A DNA stretch of 64,000 bases from assembly GCA_021768625.1 (NCBI GenBank), contig JAETUM010000002.1:18646-82645 (forward strand), written 5' to 3'. Under the pieces are notes generated by a model. The model was given only the letters and a program-made list of their open reading frames with translations. It was not told where the DNA came from and made no database searches. Positions 36,009-45,124 of this stretch are shown piece after piece. Within the stretch, counting starts at the first letter, position 1. Each line of letters begins with the position of its first letter. Source of the DNA: Candidatus Stoquefichus sp. GTDB lineage: Bacteria > Bacillota_I > Bacilli_A > Erysipelotrichales > Coprobacillaceae. A program made the position numbers and the translations under genes.

Positions 36009-36870
36009 AATTATCTAAAAATTGTATACCAGCTCCTAATAAACCAGGACCTAAATAACAACTTAATGCTGCTCCTATTTTAGCTTCAATACATTCTTGG
36101 CAACCAGGATATTTTTCAATCAATTTCTTTTCTAATGCCTCTCTTTGTTCTGGCATAGCTCCATCAGCAACATATAAATTAAAAGATTGATCAGGATGTT
36201 GTTCTATTAAATTATCAATAAGTTCTATTAATTTATCAGGAACCTTCTTACTTCCTCTTACCTTTGTAGGAACATCAATTTCTCCTTTATCCTTATCAAA
36301 AGAAAGAATTGGTTTTATTTTCAATGCTGTTCCCACAAAAGCAGTTGCTTTTCCTATACGTCCTCCCTTTTGAAGAAATTCTAATGTATCAATCGAAAAG
36401 AAAGCATAAGTATTTTGAATTAAACTTTCAGCTTTTTTCTTCAATTCATCAAATGACATACCTTGATCTCTATACTTTGCCAATTGAATAGCAATACCAC
36501 CATATCCAATACTTCCATTTTGAGAATCAAATACAGCAATTTCTAAATTATCAAAACCATCAGCAAATAATCTCACCTGATTAGATGTTCCAGACAATCC
36601 TGCAGATAACAAAATAGCTATTGCTGATGTATATCCATTTTGATAAATCATCTCAAAAGTATCCAAAATATCTTTGCCAGCAGGTGAAGCTGTCTTTAAC
36701 ACCTCTGTCTTTTGTTTTTCATAAACATCTTCTGCACTTATATTTATTCCATCTTTATATTCCTGTTCTCCACATTGAATAGCAATTGGCAAAACATAAA
36801 TATCATATTTTTCTCTATACTCTTGTGGCACATCACCACATGAATCAGTAATAATCGCAATCTTATCCAT
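36007..36870 (-). CDS. DegV-family fatty-acid-binding protein
   Basis: A 287-residue cytosolic protein. It begins MDKIAIITDSCGDVP and has the lipid-binding motifs LSAGLSGTSNQVR and FSIDTLEFLQKGGRIGKA plus KIKPILSFDKDKGEI, all typical of DegV/FakB. FakB proteins present fatty acids to the kinase FakA; a fakA homologue is in this window (60073-61731), so a partnership is possible, though several DegV paralogues are usual. It is monocistronic with its own terminator. Confidence 0.92.
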   Translation of the reverse strand: MDKIAIITDSCGDVPQEYREKYDIYVLPIAIQCGEQEYKDGINISAEDVYEKQKTEVLKTASPAGKDILDTFEMIYQNGYTSAIAILLSAGLSGTSNQVRLFADGFDNLEIAVFDSQNGSIGYGGIAIQLAKYRDQGMSFDELKKKAESLIQNTYAFFSIDTLEFLQKGGRIGKATAFVGTALKIKPILSFDKDKGEIDVPTKVRGSKKVPDKLIELIDNLIEQHPDQSFNLYVADGAMPEQREALEKKLIEKYPGCQECIEAKIGAALSCYLGPGLLGAGIQFLDN

Positions 36871-36996
36871 CTTTTTTCTCCTTCTTCCAACAAGCCACTA
36901 TACTCTATTTATATGAACACATTTTGAACTTATTAAAATTTTTTAAGTAATTATATTTCATATTACAACTATTAAGAAGAAAAATCAAATTATGGA

Positions 36997-37923
36997 CTAT
37001 AAATGAAATGACATTTGTAAATTTATTGATGATGATTGTTTTGCTTCATAAACCTCATCATTTTCATTAACCTCTCCAATTAAAAGAGGAGAATATGGAT
37101 TATGAAGTTGAGATTGCTTAACAACCTCTTTTTTATCAATATTTGCATAACAATACAAACAACCATGTAAACAAGTATTATAAGCACCAATATCATTTCC
37201 TAATAAACATTGACAACCATCTCTTACAGAAGATGGTTTTAAAAGTAATTCAATATCTAAAGCTTCTTCTATAATTTCTTTTGACATACATCCAGTACAA
37301 ATAACACCATATTGTTCAAACTCCTTTGACTCTAAACATGCATATAATTTCATATGATAATGTTGTGCTATTTTTGCAAATTCTCTAACAATTTGATGTT
37401 GAATATGCATCGGAACTTCTTGTACATGAGGAAAGTTTTTCTTTGTTTTTTGATATAAATCTATAAAACTTATCACACAACGATTTGTAAACTTTGATAA
37501 ATGTTTTGCTATATAATGAAATGCTTTGACATGGTATTCAACTGTATATTTTTGATTAATAAAAATAGGATCATATCTCCACCCAACTTTACTTTTTCCC
37601 ACCTTTAAAGATAGTTCTTGAAAACTTTGTATGACATCTTTGACAAGTGGAACATATGGTTCAATTTCCCTGTCATATGGAGTGATAGTCACATACCAAA
37701 ATTGTCTATATTCTTTTAACAAGTCAATTCTCGATAACATTGGTTGAGGATTTTTTGTACAAAAGCATATGCAATCAACAACTTGAGGATTGAATACATA
37801 TTTTGTAATTCTTGAAGGATAATATGGATTTCTAACATAAACAAAGCCTTCTTGAATGCGTCTATAAAACCAATCGCTATAAAATGCTGGTATATCTGTT
37901 CTTTGGCCAGTATTGATAATCAT
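36997..37923 (-). CDS. DUF1848 family protein, possible Fe-S enzyme
   Basis: A 308-residue protein matching DUF1848: MIINTGQRTDIPAFYSDWF, then VDCICFCTKNPQPML and KVGWRYDPIF. The C-terminal CQCLLGNDIGAYNTCLHGC followed by LYCYAN is cysteine-rich (CxxxCxYCYAN). That arrangement resembles the cluster motif of radical-SAM enzymes of the photolyase-like type, but placed at the C-terminus. The reaction is unknown. It is transcribed away from the HAD phosphatase gene and is followed by degV 127 bases downstream. Confidence 0.82.
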   Translation of the reverse strand: MIINTGQRTDIPAFYSDWFYRRIQEGFVYVRNPYYPSRITKYVFNPQVVDCICFCTKNPQPMLSRIDLLKEYRQFWYVTITPYDREIEPYVPLVKDVIQSFQELSLKVGKSKVGWRYDPIFINQKYTVEYHVKAFHYIAKHLSKFTNRCVISFIDLYQKTKKNFPHVQEVPMHIQHQIVREFAKIAQHYHMKLYACLESKEFEQYGVICTGCMSKEIIEEALDIELLLKPSSVRDGCQCLLGNDIGAYNTCLHGCLYCYANIDKKEVVKQSQLHNPYSPLLIGEVNENDEVYEAKQSSSINLQMSFHL

Positions 37924-38033
37924 AGTTATTCCTCCCTCATTTTTTATTTTAGCATATATTGATTATCTATAGAAATGAATTGCTTGTTTTATTGAACTCA
38001 TTTATAATGAATAAAAAAGGAGGTTATCATTTT

Positions 38034-38798
38034 ATGAATAAAATTTTCTTTTTTGATATTGATGGAACTCTTGCTATTCACCATCATATACCAAAAAGTA
38101 ATCTAGAAGCATTACAGTTGTTAAAAGATAAAGGTTATTTAACATTTATATGTACAGGTCGTGCTCCTTTTTATGCACAAATGTTATTTAAAGATTTAAC
38201 ATCAGGTATTATTTCCTGTAATGGTCGTTATATTACATATCTCAATGAAAAGATTTTTGGTAAAACTTTTACAAATCAAGAACTCAATGAATATCAAAAT
38301 ATTTTCAAAGAATTAGATTGTGGATGTTTTTTTGTATCAGATGAACAATCATATATTTATAATATGAACAATGATCAAATTAAACAAGTTAAAGATGAAT
38401 ATGGTCAAAATAGAATAACATTTGAACATATGAATTTACCATTTTATACTTTTGATATTTTTTATCATTCTTTAAAACACAGAGATCAAATCATTGAAAG
38501 ATTACAAGATAAAATTATCTTTAATGATCATGGTGGACATGGTTCAGGTGACTGCTCTACTATTCATTTTGATAAAGGAAGTGCTATTGCTTATTTGCTT
38601 GACTATTTTCATATTTCTCCATCACATGCTTATGCCTTCGGTGATGGATATAATGATCAAGCAATGTTTAGAGAAGTTGAACATAAAATAGCCATGGGAA
38701 ATGCTGTTGATACATTAAAAAAACAAGCAACATTTATTACAACGAATGTCGATCAAGATGGTATTATAAATGCTTTAAAACATGAGAAAATAATATAA
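38034..38798 (+). CDS. Cof-type HAD-IIB phosphatase
   Basis: A 254-residue haloacid-dehalogenase phosphatase. The nucleophile motif is KIFFFDIDGTLAIHHHIP; CTGRAPF follows as the second motif and AFGDGYNDQAMF as the metal-binding fourth motif. A Cof-type cap lies between. Members dephosphorylate sugar phosphates or cofactors such as FMN and PLP; the substrate here is not evident. I start at 38034, after a perfect AAAGGAGG; the longest frame begins 25 residues earlier in non-homologous sequence. rarA follows eight bases later. Confidence 0.9.
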   Translation: MNKIFFFDIDGTLAIHHHIPKSNLEALQLLKDKGYLTFICTGRAPFYAQMLFKDLTSGIISCNGRYITYLNEKIFGKTFTNQELNEYQNIFKELDCGCFFVSDEQSYIYNMNNDQIKQVKDEYGQNRITFEHMNLPFYTFDIFYHSLKHRDQIIERLQDKIIFNDHGGHGSGDCSTIHFDKGSAIAYLLDYFHISPSHAYAFGDGYNDQAMFREVEHKIAMGNAVDTLKKQATFITTNVDQDGIINALKHEKII

Positions 38799-38806
38799 GG
38801 AATGAT

Positions 38807-40129
38807 ATGATGAAACAAGAAACTTTATTTGAAAATCAAATACAAGATCCATTAGCAAGTCGTATGCGTCCCACAACACTACAAGAATATGTAGGACAAA
38901 AACATTTGGTAGCTGAAGGTAAAATATTATGGCAACTCATTGAAAATGATACAATTCCTTCAATGATTTTTTGGGGTCCTCCTGGTGTTGGAAAAACAAC
39001 ACTTGCAAGAATTATTGCTCATTGTACAAATAGTGAATTTATTGACTTTAGTGCTGTAACCAGCGGAATCAAGGATATCAAACAAGTGATGAAATTAGCA
39101 CAAGAGAAAAGACAATTAGGTGTTCAAACGATTGTCTTTGTTGATGAAATTCATCGTTTTAATAAAGCTCAACAAGATGCTTTTTTACCTTATGTTGAAA
39201 AAGGAAGCATTATTCTTATTGGAGCTACAACAGAAAATCCTTCTTTTGAAGTCAATTCTGCCCTTTTATCTCGCTGTAAAGTTTTTGTTTTACATAGTTT
39301 AAAAGTGGAAGATATTTTTGAATTATTACAAAACACTTTAAAAAGTGAAAAAGGTTATGCTCACGAAAATATTCTTATAGATGATGATTGTTTATATATG
39401 ATTGCTTCTTTTGCTGCTGGAGATGCAAGAATTGCTTTAAATACATTAGAAATGGTTATTTTAAACAGTTCAAAAAAAGAAAATAAAATCATTGTTTCAA
39501 AAGAAACTATTGAACAATGTACAAGTAGAAAATCAATGCTTTATGATAAAAAAGGAGAAGAGCATTACAACCTTATTTCAGCACTACATAAATCTATGCG
39601 TAATAGTGATGTTGATGCTGCGATTTATTGGTTAGCAAGAATGTTAGAAGCTGGAGAAGACCCACTTTATGTCGCAAGAAGACTTGTTCGCTTTGCAAGC
39701 GAAGATATTGGAATGGCTGATAGTCATGCTTTACAAATTGCTATTGCAGGATATCAAGCATGTCATTTCTTAGGAATGCCAGAATGTAGTGTTCATCTTA
39801 CCCATGTTGTGACATACCTTTCTTTATCTGTTAAATCTAATGCTTTGTATATGGCTTATGAAGCCGCAAAAAAAGATGCAATTCAAACACTAGATGAACC
39901 TGTTCCTTTACATATTCGTAATGCTCCTACACAATTAATGAAAGACTTAGATTATGGAAAAGGATATCAATATGCTCATGACTACAAAGATAAGCTTACA
40001 ACTATGACTTGTTTACCAGATTCATTATTAGATCGTGAATATTATCACCCTACTCATCAGGGAAGTGAATCCAAAGTTGCCTTAAGGCTTCAACAAATTA
40101 AAGAGTGGAAAAAGAAAAATCAAAAATAA
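38807..40129 (+). CDS. rarA: Replication-associated recombination protein A (AAA+ ATPase)
   Basis: A 440-residue clamp-loader-like ATPase (RarA/MgsA/YrvN) that acts at stalled forks. It shows PLASRMRPTTLQEYVGQKHL, Walker A FWGPPGVGKTTLARI, Walker B VFVDEIHRFNKAQQDAFLPY and sensor 1 GATTENPSFEVNSALLSRC. The C-terminal RarA tetramerisation region ends DREYYHPTHQGSE. Length is normal. Two adjacent ATGs (38807, 38810) are possible. It is likely read with the HAD gene. Confidence 0.95.
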   Translation: MMKQETLFENQIQDPLASRMRPTTLQEYVGQKHLVAEGKILWQLIENDTIPSMIFWGPPGVGKTTLARIIAHCTNSEFIDFSAVTSGIKDIKQVMKLAQEKRQLGVQTIVFVDEIHRFNKAQQDAFLPYVEKGSIILIGATTENPSFEVNSALLSRCKVFVLHSLKVEDIFELLQNTLKSEKGYAHENILIDDDCLYMIASFAAGDARIALNTLEMVILNSSKKENKIIVSKETIEQCTSRKSMLYDKKGEEHYNLISALHKSMRNSDVDAAIYWLARMLEAGEDPLYVARRLVRFASEDIGMADSHALQIAIAGYQACHFLGMPECSVHLTHVVTYLSLSVKSNALYMAYEAAKKDAIQTLDEPVPLHIRNAPTQLMKDLDYGKGYQYAHDYKDKLTTMTCLPDSLLDREYYHPTHQGSESKVALRLQQIKEWKKKNQK

Positions 40130-40178
40130 AAAGTATATTATTTTCACTTTTACACATGATATCAATGAGGTGTGAAAA

Positions 40179-40310
40179 ATGAAAAAAGAAAATAAACAAA
40201 ACAAAGAAAATGAAAACAAAAAAAGTGCTACTAATAATCAATGGACAAATAATCAATTAAAATATTATCCTGATGAAAGAGAAAGAAAAGATGGACCAGG
40301 TGGAAATTAA
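40179..40310 (+). CDS. Small hydrophilic Lys/Asn/Glu-rich protein (43 aa)
   Basis: A 43-codon plus-strand gene with a GAGGTG site seven bases before the ATG, 49 bases after rarA. The product starts MKKENKQNKENENKKSATNN and ends with a charged PDERERKDGPGGN. It has no hydrophobic segment or cysteine. Composition is close to that of the 44-aa protein at 18501-18635, but the sequences do not align clearly. It ends exactly at a very long inverted repeat. The family is not recognised. Confidence 0.55.
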   Translation: MKKENKQNKENENKKSATNNQWTNNQLKYYPDERERKDGPGGN

Positions 40311-40389
40311 AAGAACTGCTCATTGATATGTACCCTCTTTACTGGACAAACCAGTAAGGAGGGTACATATCAAAATGAACAGTTCTTTT
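40308..40389. repeat. Long inverted repeat acting as bidirectional terminator
   Basis: Two arms of about 35 bases pair around an ACAAA loop. Pairing segments are AAAAGAACTG/CAGTTCTTTT, TCATT/AATGA, GATATGTACCCTC/GAGGGTACATATC and TTACTGG/CCAGTAA. There is one mismatch and a two-base bulge. Flanking A and T runs let it terminate both the rarA side (plus) and the convergent MATE gene (minus). It is much longer than the other terminators in this window. Confidence 0.85.
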
Positions 40390-41738
40390 TATAATATAGC
40401 TATTTCTTGTATATTTTCTTTCTTTTTTAAATAAACATAAAATCCAACACATATAAAAGCTGATAGAAGTGATCCAAATGGTGCTGCCCACCCCATTGGA
40501 TACAATGTATTTGGAAAAATTTGCGAAGCAATATATGCTCCTGGAATACGTACACATATAATAGAAATTGTATTATGAATAAAAGAAATAGATGGCTTAT
40601 TACATCCACAAAAATACCCACTGAAACAAAAGTGAACTCCTGCAAAAATACAATCCCAGGCATATGACATAAGATAAAGACTTCCAGCTTGTATAACTTG
40701 ATAATCAGATGTAAAAAGTGCAATCATTTGTTGTGGTATTATTTGACAAACTATCGCACATATAAAGCCAAATGAAACACTGATAATCAACCCATAATAC
40801 AACATTTTCTTAGCCCTCTCTGGCTTATTTGCTCCAATATTTTGAGCAACAGAGGCTGATAATGCTGATAGTAATGCAGAAGGAACCAAAAATAAAAAAC
40901 TAATGATTTTTTCTGTAATACCTACTCCTGTTGCAAAAATCAACCCACGACTATTGGCAATAATTGTTATAAGCAAAAAAGAAACTTGTATAAAGCCATC
41001 TTGTAAAGCGATGGGTACCCCTACTTTTAAAATATTTTTTATTGTCAAAATATGTATATGAAAATCAGATTTTTGAATAGTAAATACAAATGGCTTTTTC
41101 CACATATAAAATAATGCAATGATTGTACTTAACATTTGTGCAAGTACAGTTGCTAAAGCTGCTCCTGCCGCTCCCATAGATAAATATCCTACAAAGAAAT
41201 AATCTAATAAAACATTAGCTATACATGCAATAAAGACAAAGTACATAGGACTTTTTGAATCACCTGCTCCTCTAAAAATACTACTGATAACATTATATGA
41301 AATAATAAAAGGTATTCCAATAAAACATATTGTTAAGTATGACTTTGTATAAGATACTGCTTCTAAAGGTGTTGCCATCATTTCAATAATTAAAGAAGTA
41401 CAACACAATAATAAGATAGTCAAGACAATAGCAACAACAGTAAACAACAATGCAGTATTTCCAACTATACGAGAAGCATCATTTTCATCCTTTCTTCCTA
41501 TAGCATTTCCAATACGAACAGTAGCCCCCATAGCCAAACCAATAATAACAACTGTCAACATATGCAGAAACTGACTTCCTATTGAAACTGCTGAAATAGC
41601 ATCTGCTTCATTAAACTGTCCCACAATGTATAAATCTGCCATTCCATAAAATGTTTGTAAAAAACTTGATAACAAATATGGAATAGCAAACATGATTAAA
41701 ACTTTAAAAACGTGTCCCTCTGTTAAATTTTTATTCAT
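40389..41738 (-). CDS. MATE-family multidrug/metabolite efflux transporter
   Basis: A 449-residue MATE transporter with 12 hydrophobic helices in two halves. It begins HVFKVLIMFAIPYLLSSFLQ with LYIVGQFNEADAISAVSIG, the usual MATE N-domain. The second half has GVPIALQDGFIQVSFLLIT. Members export cationic compounds using Na+ or H+. It lies directly downstream of a MerR regulator gene with an operator-like dyad between them, so drug-responsive induction is likely. GAGGGTGATAG precedes the ATG. Confidence 0.92.
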   Translation of the reverse strand: MNKNLTEGHVFKVLIMFAIPYLLSSFLQTFYGMADLYIVGQFNEADAISAVSIGSQFLHMLTVVIIGLAMGATVRIGNAIGRKDENDASRIVGNTALLFTVVAIVLTILLLCCTSLIIEMMATPLEAVSYTKSYLTICFIGIPFIISYNVISSIFRGAGDSKSPMYFVFIACIANVLLDYFFVGYLSMGAAGAALATVLAQMLSTIIALFYMWKKPFVFTIQKSDFHIHILTIKNILKVGVPIALQDGFIQVSFLLITIIANSRGLIFATGVGITEKIISFLFLVPSALLSALSASVAQNIGANKPERAKKMLYYGLIISVSFGFICAIVCQIIPQQMIALFTSDYQVIQAGSLYLMSYAWDCIFAGVHFCFSGYFCGCNKPSISFIHNTISIICVRIPGAYIASQIFPNTLYPMGWAAPFGSLLSAFICVGFYVYLKKKENIQEIAIL

Positions 41739-41755
41739 ACTATCACCCTCTATAT

Positions 41756-41786
41756 ACTATAAACTCTCTACTAAGTAGAGAGTCAA
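41756..41786 (-). promoter_or_regulatory. MerR-type promoter/operator of the MATE gene
   Basis: Minus-strand TTGACT and TATAGT are separated by 19 bases, the stretched spacing of MerR-activated promoters. The spacer is filled by a perfect dyad, ACTCTCTACT/AGTAGAGAGT (41763-41783). The -35 box overlaps the stop of the merR gene. The regulator encoded next door is the obvious candidate. Confidence 0.72.
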
Positions 41787-42601
41787 ATCTTTTTAACTGG
41801 AATTTGTAATTCCATAACATATTTATCTTTGTCTAAAGTATAACAATAGTCTACTAAAGATAACTCAATAGCATCCCCTATAATTTTAAAATGATTATTA
41901 CTAATATAATCAAGTAATTGGTTATAATATAAATCAGCATCAGTATGATCTCCACAATATCGTATTTTTACATATAAACCCTTTTCTAAATAAAAACACT
42001 CTCCAGTATATTCATCTCCTTGTTCTAAAATAACAATTGTACTATTAAAGGTTTGATATCGTCTTTGAAGCAAATGTTTTTTATCAATACAAAAAGCCAC
42101 TTTTCCCAAAAATATTAACGATGGTATATCATATTGTGCAGAAATTTCTCTTACATATGTTTCAATATTTCCACTTTTATCATGATCATGATGTAATATT
42201 AATGCCTTTCTCTTTTCTATTTCACATACATGAATTTGATTTAATGGGCGTTCTAAAGCATCTTTTAACTGAAATATACGATTATCTATTTTCTTTTCGC
42301 ATATAGCTAATTCACGTTTCTTTTTCATTAATTCTTCTTTTTGTTCTAAAAAAACTCTCATTAAAACATCTACATCCTTATGTTGAAGAAAAATTTTTAT
42401 TTTTTCTATAGACATATTTAACGTTCTTAAATAAATAATAGAATTAATAACTTCAAACTGTTCTATAGAATAATAACGATAGTGTGTCTTTTCATCAACA
42501 TAATCAGGTTTTAACAATTCAACTTTATCATAATAACGTAATGTCCTAATGCTTAACCCAAATAACTGTGAAATTTCTCCAATACTATAATAATCTTTCA
42601 T
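41783..42601 (-). CDS. MerR-family transcriptional regulator with effector-binding domain
   Basis: A 272-residue regulator. The N-terminal MerR winged helix reads YYSIGEISQLFGLSIRTLRY, then YDKVELLKPDYVDEKTHYRYY. A coiled dimerisation helix (about 70-120) follows, then a GyrI/BltR-like effector domain (about 125-270, with GECFYLEKGLYVKIRY). It resembles multidrug sensors such as BmrR/BltR. I prefer the ATG at 42601, after GGATGGTG; an ATG four codons earlier overlaps that site. The MATE gene follows, with its own MerR-type promoter. Confidence 0.9.
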   Translation of the reverse strand: MKDYYSIGEISQLFGLSIRTLRYYDKVELLKPDYVDEKTHYRYYSIEQFEVINSIIYLRTLNMSIEKIKIFLQHKDVDVLMRVFLEQKEELMKKKRELAICEKKIDNRIFQLKDALERPLNQIHVCEIEKRKALILHHDHDKSGNIETYVREISAQYDIPSLIFLGKVAFCIDKKHLLQRRYQTFNSTIVILEQGDEYTGECFYLEKGLYVKIRYCGDHTDADLYYNQLLDYISNNHFKIIGDAIELSLVDYCYTLDKDKYVMELQIPVKKI

Positions 42602-42643
42602 AATAAACACCATCCATTTTATAAATAATTCTTTTATTTTCCA

Positions 42644-43096
42644 TTATTTTCCCTCAAAATCATCAGGACAGCTTACATACAAATCTATATCTATCTCTGT
42701 TCCAGTATCACAGCAAAATTGCATAACTTCCATTGATGGTGCTAAACAAGGTGCCATTTGATCAAATCGAACAGTTGGTACAATTTCTAATGTGAAACTT
42801 ACTGAAAATTTTCTTTTAATTTCTTTTAATATATCAATTTTTGAAAGAAAAAGTGTAATTGTTCTTTTCATTTGTTTATCAACAATCACATCATAGTCTT
42901 CACAAATACCAAACTGCCAAGATGCGAAATCATATTTTGTTCCATCACTTCTTATATCTCCTATTTTCCAAGATTTATAAGGTTTAAGATGAAGCAATTT
43001 ACTTATTATTTCTGGATTAAAGTCACCAGTTATACAAAAATATGTATAACAATTTGTATGTTGAGAATGATAATATATTTTTTCAAGATTTTTCAT
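42644..43096 (-). CDS. DUF4279 family protein
   Basis: A 150-residue soluble protein. CITGDFNPEIISKLLHLKPY followed by KSWKIGD and YDFASWQFG matches the DUF4279 pattern; the second half carries a repeated alpha/beta element (KFSVSFTLEIVPTVRF). Proteins of this kind are often found in accessory clusters and may be immunity-like proteins, but no partner toxin is visible here. The gene precedes merR by 42 bases. Confidence 0.75.
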   Translation of the reverse strand: MKNLEKIYYHSQHTNCYTYFCITGDFNPEIISKLLHLKPYKSWKIGDIRSDGTKYDFASWQFGICEDYDVIVDKQMKRTITLFLSKIDILKEIKRKFSVSFTLEIVPTVRFDQMAPCLAPSMEVMQFCCDTGTEIDIDLYVSCPDDFEGK

Positions 43097-43144
43097 TATT
43101 ATGTTCCTTATCTATTTTTTATTGTTCTATGAAGAATTATATCA

Positions 43145-43180
43145 CAAAAAACAATCAAACAATATATGCTTGATTGTTTT
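43145..43180 (-). terminator. Terminator of the lar operon
   Basis: Minus-strand AAACAATCAA and TTGATTGTTT stem with a GCATATATTGT loop and a T run, ten bases after the larC stop. Confidence 0.85.
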
Positions 43181-43189
43181 AACACCTAT

Positions 43190-44380
43190 TTACTTTAATG
43201 TTTGATAAAGCCTTTTTAAAGGTATACACTTTTCTTTTGCTAAAGTTTTTAAATCTTCATATTCTGGATAATAATAAGTTTCACCATCAAATGTAACTTT
43301 TTTAGCTTTTATTTTCCCATATTTTGTATCAACTTCGACAATTTCACGTTCCAATACTGTCCTTTGTTCATGTCTATATCTCATACCTATTGTTGTTGTT
43401 TGTTTAAAAATAATAGCTTGTATTTTTTTCATATCTGATTCATTGCAAACAACTGTTAAACGATATGCAGGTCTATTTTTTTTCATATAGATTGGTGTAA
43501 AGAATGTATCTAATGCCCCATTATTCAATAACATTTCCATTGTATAACCTAAAATTTCTCCACTACAATCATCAATATTTGTTTCTATAACAATGACTTC
43601 ATCTAAAGAGGAATCAATTGTTCCTAAAGAGACTTTTAAAATATTAGGTATCTTTAAATCTTTACTTCCACATCCCCACCCAATATGATGAACATTCATA
43701 AGTGGCATAGCTCCATATGATTCTGCCAATTCAGCAATAATAGCAGCTCCAGTTGGTGTTACTAACTCTGTATCAATATCAATTTGTCTTGTTATAACAT
43801 CACTTGCCGCAAAAATTTCACTCGTTGCTGGAACAGGTACAGAAATTGTTCCATGTGCACACTCAATAAAACCATACCCATCATTAACAACACTACTATA
43901 AATCTTATCTGGATTCAAATATGTAATTAAAATAGCAGTTCCAACAATATCTACAATAGAATCAATAGCCCCTACTTCATGGAAATGAACGTTTTCTAAT
44001 GTCTCATTATGCACCTTACTTTCAGCTAAAGCAACTCTCATAAATATCTTTTTAGCAAGTTCTTTTGCTTTTTCATCAATATCACTTTCATCTATAATCT
44101 TATTCACATCAAAAAGATTACGATGTTCATGATGATGGTTGTGTTCATGATGATGATCGTGCTCATGATGATGAACATGATTATGTTCTAAATGAACATC
44201 TACATATGTTCCAGTAATACCACTTTTCTTTGTTTGAGATATATGCATATGATAACCATCAACATGTAACTTATTTAATTCATTTTCTAAATAGTTTGGA
44301 TCATCACATAATTCTAATAAAGCTCCTAAAGTCATATTGCCACTAATACCACTACTACAATCAAAATATAACACTTTCAT
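43190..44380 (-). CDS. larC: Nickel-pincer cofactor nickel insertase LarC
   Basis: CTP-dependent nickel insertase (cyclometallase) that loads Ni into pyridinium-3,5-bisthiocarboxylic acid mononucleotide, giving the NPN cofactor of lactate racemase. The 396-residue protein begins MKVLYFDCSSGISGNMTLGA and has HFHEVGAIDSIVDIVGTA and ELVTPTGAAIIAEL. A His-rich segment (about 63-86, HVHHHEHDHHHEHNHHHEHR) probably holds Ni. It is one uninterrupted frame, unlike Lactobacillus plantarum larC, which needs a frameshift. The ATG overlaps the larB stop by one base. It is the last gene of the operon. Confidence 0.95.
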   Translation of the reverse strand: MKVLYFDCSSGISGNMTLGALLELCDDPNYLENELNKLHVDGYHMHISQTKKSGITGTYVDVHLEHNHVHHHEHDHHHEHNHHHEHRNLFDVNKIIDESDIDEKAKELAKKIFMRVALAESKVHNETLENVHFHEVGAIDSIVDIVGTAILITYLNPDKIYSSVVNDGYGFIECAHGTISVPVPATSEIFAASDVITRQIDIDTELVTPTGAAIIAELAESYGAMPLMNVHHIGWGCGSKDLKIPNILKVSLGTIDSSLDEVIVIETNIDDCSGEILGYTMEMLLNNGALDTFFTPIYMKKNRPAYRLTVVCNESDMKKIQAIIFKQTTTIGMRYRHEQRTVLEREIVEVDTKYGKIKAKKVTFDGETYYYPEYEDLKTLAKEKCIPLKRLYQTLK

Positions 44381-45120
44381 TAACGCTTTCCTCCTAAACA
44401 ATTAATAGTATGTGCCATATATCCAGCACCAAAACCATTATCAATATTGACAACACTTACTCCACTTGCACAACTATTTAACATAGATAAAAGTGCAGAA
44501 AGTCCTTGAAAATTTGCACCATAACCAATAGAAGTTGGTACAGCTATCACAGGTACAGATACTAATCCACCTACGACAGATGCTAAAGCTCCTTCCATCC
44601 CTGCAATAACAACAATAACACTTGCTTGATTCAAATCATCCATGCGATTTAATAAACGATGTAATCCTGCAACACCTACATCATTAATTTGAATAACTTC
44701 ATTTCCTAAAAAGCGTGCAGTTATTGTTGCTTCATTTGCAATAGGTAGATCGCTTGTTCCAGCACAAACAACAGCTATCACTCCTTTGTTCATCAAAAAT
44801 GGTTCTCCATTATAAACAAAAGTTTGAGCTAATTCATCATACTGAAAATCTGGAAACATATCTTTTAAATAGTTATATTTTTCTAAACTCACTCTTGTTG
44901 CAAGAATATTTTTTTGCCCATGTTCTAACATCTGATGAATAATTCCAGCTATTTGTTCCTGTGTTTTACCTGCACCATAAATCACTTCAGGAGCTCCTGT
45001 TCTTTTTTGACGATCATAATCAATACAAGCATAATCATCTTGATGATGAAGTAAATATGTTGCCTCATCAATATCAATTTCTTTATTTTTAACTTTTTCT
45101 AAAATCTCTTTTGTATTCAT
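44380..45120 (-). CDS. larB: NaAD carboxylase/hydrolase LarB
   Basis: Pyridinium-3,5-biscarboxylic acid mononucleotide synthase, the first step of NPN cofactor synthesis from nicotinic acid adenine dinucleotide. The 246-residue protein has an N-terminal LarB helix region with GAPEVIYGAGKTQEQI and a PurE-like domain (about 115-240) with AVVCAGTSDLPIANEA, IAGMEGALASVVGG and PTSIGYGANFQGLSALLSML. It lies four bases after larO and overlaps larC. Confidence 0.95.
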   Translation of the reverse strand: MNTKEILEKVKNKEIDIDEATYLLHHQDDYACIDYDRQKRTGAPEVIYGAGKTQEQIAGIIHQMLEHGQKNILATRVSLEKYNYLKDMFPDFQYDELAQTFVYNGEPFLMNKGVIAVVCAGTSDLPIANEATITARFLGNEVIQINDVGVAGLHRLLNRMDDLNQASVIVVIAGMEGALASVVGGLVSVPVIAVPTSIGYGANFQGLSALLSMLNSCASGVSVVNIDNGFGAGYMAHTINCLGGKR

Positions 45121-45124
45121 AATC

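Noticed and set aside
44381..44401. Frameshifted or two-part larC as in lactobacilli
   Set aside because: LarC reads through in a single frame of normal length; the extra seven upstream codons are not part of the protein.
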